Source: Thalassiosira profunda (taxonomy: Eukaryota; Bacillariophyta; Thalassiosirophyceae; Thalassiosirales; Thalassiosiraceae). Taken from it: a DNA stretch of 10,513 nucleotides. Made by a program: the position numbers and the translations under genes. The notes beneath the pieces were generated by a model. That model was not told where the DNA came from. It ran no database searches and saw nothing but the letters and a program-made list of their open reading frames with translations. The stretch spans positions 1 through 10,513 of the forward strand of contig JALLAP010000813.1 in the NCBI GenBank assembly GCA_036939355.1, given 5' to 3'. Below are positions 6,712-10,513 of this stretch, piece by piece (position 1 is the stretch's first letter; each line of letters begins with the position of its first letter).

Positions 6712-9700
6712 ATGGTCGACGACGACAAGGGGAGCGGGGAGGCGGGAACTGTGCCGGCCGCGGACGGCGGCGGCGGGGCAGTCGAAGACGGCGGGGCCGC
6801 GGAGCACGACGCACGTGATGTGAGCGGGGGAACAGTCGACTCAGAATCCACGACAACCGAAGGGGACCATCGGGCGGAGGAACCCGCATCCCCCGAGGAT
6901 GGCGAGGAGGGGACGAGCTGCGGCGAATTGTCCGAGGATTCCCTCGGCGGGTGCGGGGTTATGGATGCGGATGCCGGCGGCAGCTCTGGCGAGGAGGCGG
7001 GGGAAGCTCCTGACACTGACGCTGAAGTTGATGGCAGCACGACAGACGCCACAGTGCCGGCAGGAGAGGAGAGCGAGAAGGTCGTCATCCTGCCCGGCTT
7101 TGGGGACGATCCCATCATTCTGCCGTCGAAGCCCAAGCAGGTGAAGGCCGACAGTGAAAGTGGAGCAGAGACAGTTGCTATTGAAAATGATGGCGAGGGA
7201 GAAAAGACTGGGGAGGATGGCCCAACGTTAGATTCTGATGCTGAAAATGGAACTGACGACGATGCCAATGAAGAGGAGGGGGGAACTGAAAGTGGGGAAG
7301 GCGTGCCAAAAGAAGATGCGGGTGCCTCTTCCAACGCAACGGGAAACGAGACCGAAACGGAACAATCCCCCGAATCGGACAGCACCAGTGGCGAAGAGAA
7401 AGCGGACGAAGGCGACGCTTCAGTGATAGAAGACGAAATTCCATCCGTTAAGCTTGTTGACTACGCGAGCAAACAGGCGGGGGCGCAGGTCCTCGAACAA
7501 TCCTCCTCCCTCAAGGGGGCCTCGAACCTCCTCACCGGCGACAAGGACAAATACTCCATCGCGCCGTGCGAGGACAAGAAGTACGTCGTCGTCGGCCTGT
7601 CGGAAGATATATTGGTCAAGCAGATCAAGCTGTCGAACTACGAACGGTACTCGAGCCGGGTGCGGGAATTCGAAGTCTTGGCGAGCCAGGAATATCCCGC
7701 CCCGAACGAGGAATATTGGACGAGCATCGGGACGTACGAGGCCCAATCCCGGAGCGGGGAGCAGTCGTTCGAATTGGAGGAGCCGGCGTGGGCGCGGTAC
7801 CTCAAGTTTCGGTTTCTGAGTCATTACGGCAGCGAGCACTACTGCACGCTGAGTCAGCTCAAGGTCCACGGGAGCACGATGCTGCAGGGATTTCACGAGC
7901 AGTGGATCGAGAACGAGAAGAAGGAGCAGGAGGAGGGAGTGGCAGAGGAAGATAAGACCGTTCGTGAGGGAGGGGAGGCGGGGGATAGCGAACCTAGTGA
8001 GGCTGAGGAAGAAGAACATCCAGAAGAATCAGAAGAGGCGGAGGAGGAAGGTGGAGCTGTGACAGAAGATGCTGAAGATAAGGCTGAAAGCTCAGCAGAG
8101 GAAGGTGCTGTCGTCGAAGGAGAGGCCAACGATGAAGAGTCTTCTGATCAGCAAAATGGGGCTGCGTCTTCTGTGGAAAGTGAAGAAGCAGCTCCACTGC
8201 CCGTTGAAATGAGCGACGAATCGCTGGACTCGAAAGAGTCTCAGCAAGATGATGCGAACAAATCAGCAGAGACGCCAGGAATTGTCGAGGCGGATGTCAA
8301 CGAGGAGATAATAAACGGTTCAACTGATAGCCAATCTCAGGAAGATAATGGAGAGGCAGACGGCGAAGATTTTGTTGACGAAGAAGAACATGCAGCAACT
8401 GACGAAGGCTCCGACGAGGATCCAGTGCGGTCTGAGGCTCATTCTGAGCCCAAACGTACTGCATCGGATGAAAAGGGAGATGCAAATGACCGCGATACGG
8501 ATGTGGGAGAGCCTGTAGTTGCAGAGAGTGACCTGGAGCTCCCACGAAACGATTCGTCCATCGCTGCAGTGACAGATGTCGTAAAAGCAGCTGTGGCCGA
8601 TGCATCGGGTGCAATCAAGAATGCGACAACTGGCGCTCTAGCAAACGTCAAGGGTGCCATTCACAGAACTGTGACCCCTTCGACAACAAACCAAACTGAC
8701 GAAGGTGACAATGGCACGTTGGTTGACAAAACTATCAGTGAGGGGGGAGGAGGGCTCGAAAGCAAATCAGTAGCAACACATGTCAAAGAAGGCGACGCAA
8801 CAACTGAAACTATCGCAGAGACTCCATTCAATGCCACCGAGAACGCCACCTCGACAACAACAAAAGGCGATGCTGCGAAGCCGAAAACGGAAGGTGCTCC
8901 CTCAAAGGGAAGCAATGCTACTGAGGCTACGGTGAAGGCCACTCCTAAGAAAAAGACTGCCGCGCCAAAGGAAGACTCCAAAGCTACTGTGAAGACATCA
9001 TCCGAAAAGAAGGCTGCGTCGCCAAAAGAAGCCTCCAAATCTACTACTACTGCTACCACTGGTCGCGATATGCTACGCCGGGGAACAATCACGCTCGCAG
9101 GGAAGGACGGCAAAGACAGCGTTGGAATATCCGCAGGCGAGCTTTACGCGAAGCTATCTCGCCGCTTTCCCCATGCCACATGCCTGAAAGATTTAGATTA
9201 TCAGGCATTCAAGTCGAAGAGCATTCTTGCCAACGCTGGAGGTTCGGTGGGCGGTGGCGGTGGCACAAAGATCGAGCCCATTTTTGCCAAGATTACGCAC
9301 GAAATCAAGGCTGTCCAGACCACGCAGAATCAGGTTGACCAATACATATCGGCACTGAAGGCGTGCTATGAATCAGTCTTATTGGATGTGGCCAAGGACT
9401 TGGACTCAATGCAGACAAGCGTGGATCAGCGCCTGGCTAATCTTGAGAGGGCAGCGTTCTTGTCAGAAATGAGGCCAGGCGGGCGAGGATCAAGAGCATA
9501 CAGGAGGATTGCCAATCTGCTTCCATCCTTTCCAAAAGTCGGGCCAGTGCTTGAATCCACAATTCCGGGAGACCCAGTGGCTCTGTTTGGATGTGTTGCA
9601 ACGCTGCTGGTGTTTCTTTGGGGTCTCTCTCGAAGATCCAAAGCAAAGAAACGGACCGATAGTGTCAAGCAGTCCACCGAAGCAGCATCAGGGCCCAGCC

Positions 9701-10092
9701 AAAAGGGTGATCGCGCAAGCAATGCCAAACAAGTGACCTTCGCCCAAATCGATTTGCCTCAGCTCTGCCTGAGGGAGGAAGAACAAATGGCGAAGGAGCT
9801 CGCCGATAAGGGCAAGAAGCTGAGCAGCCTCCAAAATGAGCACGCCTCGTTGCAGGAAGAGCACTCGTCTCTGCAACAGCGCTGTTCTCAGCTGGAGCAA
9901 GCCGTTGCCTCATTGCGAATGGAGCAGAGACTGAACGAGGAGAGATCCGGCAGGGGAATCCCTCATCTGATACTGAATGACGATGGCACTGCTCCCACTC
10001 CAACTCCTTCCGTTCAAAGCGAGCCACTGGCTTCTGACGGGTTCACAACACCGACCAAATCGGGTAGGTCGCCGAACGCGAAAACATGCTAA
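6712..10092 (+). CDS. SUCO: SUCO/SLP1-type mid-SUN domain membrane protein
   Basis: SUCO/SLP1/mid-SUN proteins are ER or nuclear-envelope membrane proteins with a luminal SUN domain. In yeast, Slp1 acts with Emp65 to protect soluble proteins in the ER. In this 1126-residue protein, residues 1-260 are acidic. The SUN domain spans about 260-392 with family hallmarks: DKDKYSIAPCEDKKYVVVGL, EDILVKQIKLSNYERYSS, WARYLKFRFLSHYGSEHYC and LSQLKVHG. A long acidic, then Lys/Thr/Ala-rich linker follows. Residues about 854-914 form the family helix before the membrane (KIEPIFAKITHEIKAVQTTQ). One membrane helix lies at about 956-974 (ALFGCVATLLVFLWGLS), followed by basic RRSKAKKR, and a coiled coil at about 1020-1080. 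The basic flank places the tail in the cytosol, so the SUN domain should be luminal. N-x-T sequons (residues 208, 211, 707, 711) agree. Yet no signal peptide follows the ATG at 6712, the first in frame. A first exon may be missing. Confidence 0.92.
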   Translation: MVDDDKGSGEAGTVPAADGGGGAVEDGGAAEHDARDVSGGTVDSESTTTEGDHRAEEPASPEDGEEGTSCGELSEDSLGGCGVMDADAGGSSGEEAGEAPDTDAEVDGSTTDATVPAGEESEKVVILPGFGDDPIILPSKPKQVKADSESGAETVAIENDGEGEKTGEDGPTLDSDAENGTDDDANEEEGGTESGEGVPKEDAGASSNATGNETETEQSPESDSTSGEEKADEGDASVIEDEIPSVKLVDYASKQAGAQVLEQSSSLKGASNLLTGDKDKYSIAPCEDKKYVVVGLSEDILVKQIKLSNYERYSSRVREFEVLASQEYPAPNEEYWTSIGTYEAQSRSGEQSFELEEPAWARYLKFRFLSHYGSEHYCTLSQLKVHGSTMLQGFHEQWIENEKKEQEEGVAEEDKTVREGGEAGDSEPSEAEEEEHPEESEEAEEEGGAVTEDAEDKAESSAEEGAVVEGEANDEESSDQQNGAASSVESEEAAPLPVEMSDESLDSKESQQDDANKSAETPGIVEADVNEEIINGSTDSQSQEDNGEADGEDFVDEEEHAATDEGSDEDPVRSEAHSEPKRTASDEKGDANDRDTDVGEPVVAESDLELPRNDSSIAAVTDVVKAAVADASGAIKNATTGALANVKGAIHRTVTPSTTNQTDEGDNGTLVDKTISEGGGGLESKSVATHVKEGDATTETIAETPFNATENATSTTTKGDAAKPKTEGAPSKGSNATEATVKATPKKKTAAPKEDSKATVKTSSEKKAASPKEASKSTTTATTGRDMLRRGTITLAGKDGKDSVGISAGELYAKLSRRFPHATCLKDLDYQAFKSKSILANAGGSVGGGGGTKIEPIFAKITHEIKAVQTTQNQVDQYISALKACYESVLLDVAKDLDSMQTSVDQRLANLERAAFLSEMRPGGRGSRAYRRIANLLPSFPKVGPVLESTIPGDPVALFGCVATLLVFLWGLSRRSKAKKRTDSVKQSTEAASGPSQKGDRASNAKQVTFAQIDLPQLCLREEEQMAKELADKGKKLSSLQNEHASLQEEHSSLQQRCSQLEQAVASLRMEQRLNEERSGRGIPHLILNDDGTAPTPTPSVQSEPLASDGFTTPTKSGRSPNAKTC

Positions 10093-10175
10093 GCAATGCC
10101 CTTTGCCAAATGGCATGGTTTAAGGCGTTGCAATTCATTCGATTCATTGGTTCCTTTAGATACTGAAGATGCCAA
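10093..10175. terminator. Shared 3' region of converging genes, with small hairpin
   Basis: Only 83 bases separate the two stop codons, so the 3' untranslated regions probably overlap. An inverted repeat at 10096-10116 (ATGCC-n-TTT, loop GCC, AAA-n-GGCAT) starts four bases after the plus-strand stop. A 7-base direct repeat (ATTCATT) occurs at 10133 and 10142. No canonical AATAAA is visible. A role in transcript ending is inferred from position only. Confidence 0.3.
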
Positions 10176-10513
10176 CTAGTACACGAGCTCCTCCTTCGAG
10201 TTGAGCACCGTCTCGATGACAACCTCCTTCGTGGTGAAGTTGCCCTCGTCCTCGCTGTCGTATCCGCCCATCAACTCCATCCTCTCCTGCTTCTGCCTCG
10301 CCCGCCACTCCTTCAGCCTCGCCATCGTCGCGCGGAACACGGCCCGGCTCTTCCGCTTCCCCTTCGTCTCTTGAAGCCGCATCTTTCGCTTTTTCGCCTC
10401 GTCGAACGCCGTGAATTGCTTCTCGTACTTCTTGATGTTCTTCGAGATCTCGGCAATCTCCTCCTTCGTCGAGAGCGTCTCGCGCGGCCGCCACTGAAAC
10501 TGATAAAAGGCCT
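10176..10513 (-). CDS. EIF3B: Eukaryotic translation initiation factor 3 subunit B, C-terminal part
   Basis: The right edge cuts this gene. The visible 111 residues are the end of eIF3b, a core scaffold of the eIF3 complex that binds the 40S ribosomal subunit during translation initiation. The family marks are clear: FYQFQWRPRETLS, comparable to the WRPRPPTLLS of human eIF3b, then the charged helix EIAEISKNIKKYEKQF, then RMELMGGYDSEDE (human has RLELRGGVDTDE) and a short acidic tail, TKEVVIETVLNSKEELVY, before TAG at 10176-10178. The RNA recognition motif and beta-propeller lie beyond the window. ATG at 10382 is internal, as the frame stays open and conserved to the edge. No intron is seen. 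Confidence 0.9.
   Translation of the reverse strand, partial: AFYQFQWRPRETLSTKEEIAEISKNIKKYEKQFTAFDEAKKRKMRLQETKGKRKSRAVFRATMARLKEWRARQKQERMELMGGYDSEDEGNFTTKEVVIETVLNSKEELVY

Noticed and set aside
6179..6889. A 236-residue Arg/Pro-rich minus-strand frame across the divergent promoter
   Set aside because: It overlaps the GPKOW start in another frame and the SUN gene antisense. Its composition reflects GC-rich sequence only.
10156..10494. A 112-residue minus-strand frame at the right edge
   Set aside because: It is a shifted frame over the eIF3b C-terminus, which matches the known family in its own frame.
1..10513. Mobile elements, tRNA, rRNA and bacterial-type operons
   Set aside because: No transposase, reverse transcriptase, terminal repeats, cloverleaf sequences or Shine-Dalgarno-linked genes were seen.

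Overview
The window looks like nuclear DNA from a gene-dense, GC-rich eukaryote. Every recognisable protein is eukaryote-specific: a GPKOW/Spp2 splicing factor, a SUCO/SLP1 mid-SUN protein and the C-terminus of translation factor eIF3b. At least one gene appears split by a GT-AG intron, and there is no sign of bacterial operons, ribosome binding sites, tRNA or rRNA. Few introns, long uninterrupted reading frames and short gaps suggest a unicellular protist or alga. A stramenopile (heterokont) fits my impression of the unrecognised SR-rich gene, but the lineage cannot be fixed from this sequence.

Layout: (1) 3-669, plus strand, the last two exons of a small membrane protein resembling RNase kappa, cut off by the left edge. 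(2) 1026-3485, minus strand, an 819-residue acidic, arginine/serine-rich protein that I do not recognise, with three internal duplications. (3) 3486-4373, a gap of about 890 bases that holds the upstream region of gene 2 and a low-confidence small spliced plus-strand gene (4056-4360) with a mitochondrial-type N-terminus. (4) 4374-6437, minus strand, a GPKOW homologue with an inserted RS domain. (5) 6438-6711, a GC-rich divergent promoter carrying three tandem decamers. (6) 6712-10092, plus strand, a SUCO/SLP1-type mid-SUN protein. (7) 10176-10513, minus strand, the C-terminal end of eIF3b, cut off by the right edge.

The genes alternate in strand, giving convergent tail-to-tail pairs with very short gaps and divergent head-to-head pairs sharing promoters. 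The known members serve housekeeping functions (pre-mRNA splicing, ER/nuclear-envelope membrane biology, translation initiation, possibly V-ATPase function). They do not form one pathway. I found no defence system, mobile element, CRISPR array or other clearly new system. The points most worth following are the missing signal peptide of the SUN protein, the candidate small gene, and the duplicated motifs of the unrecognised SR-rich protein.
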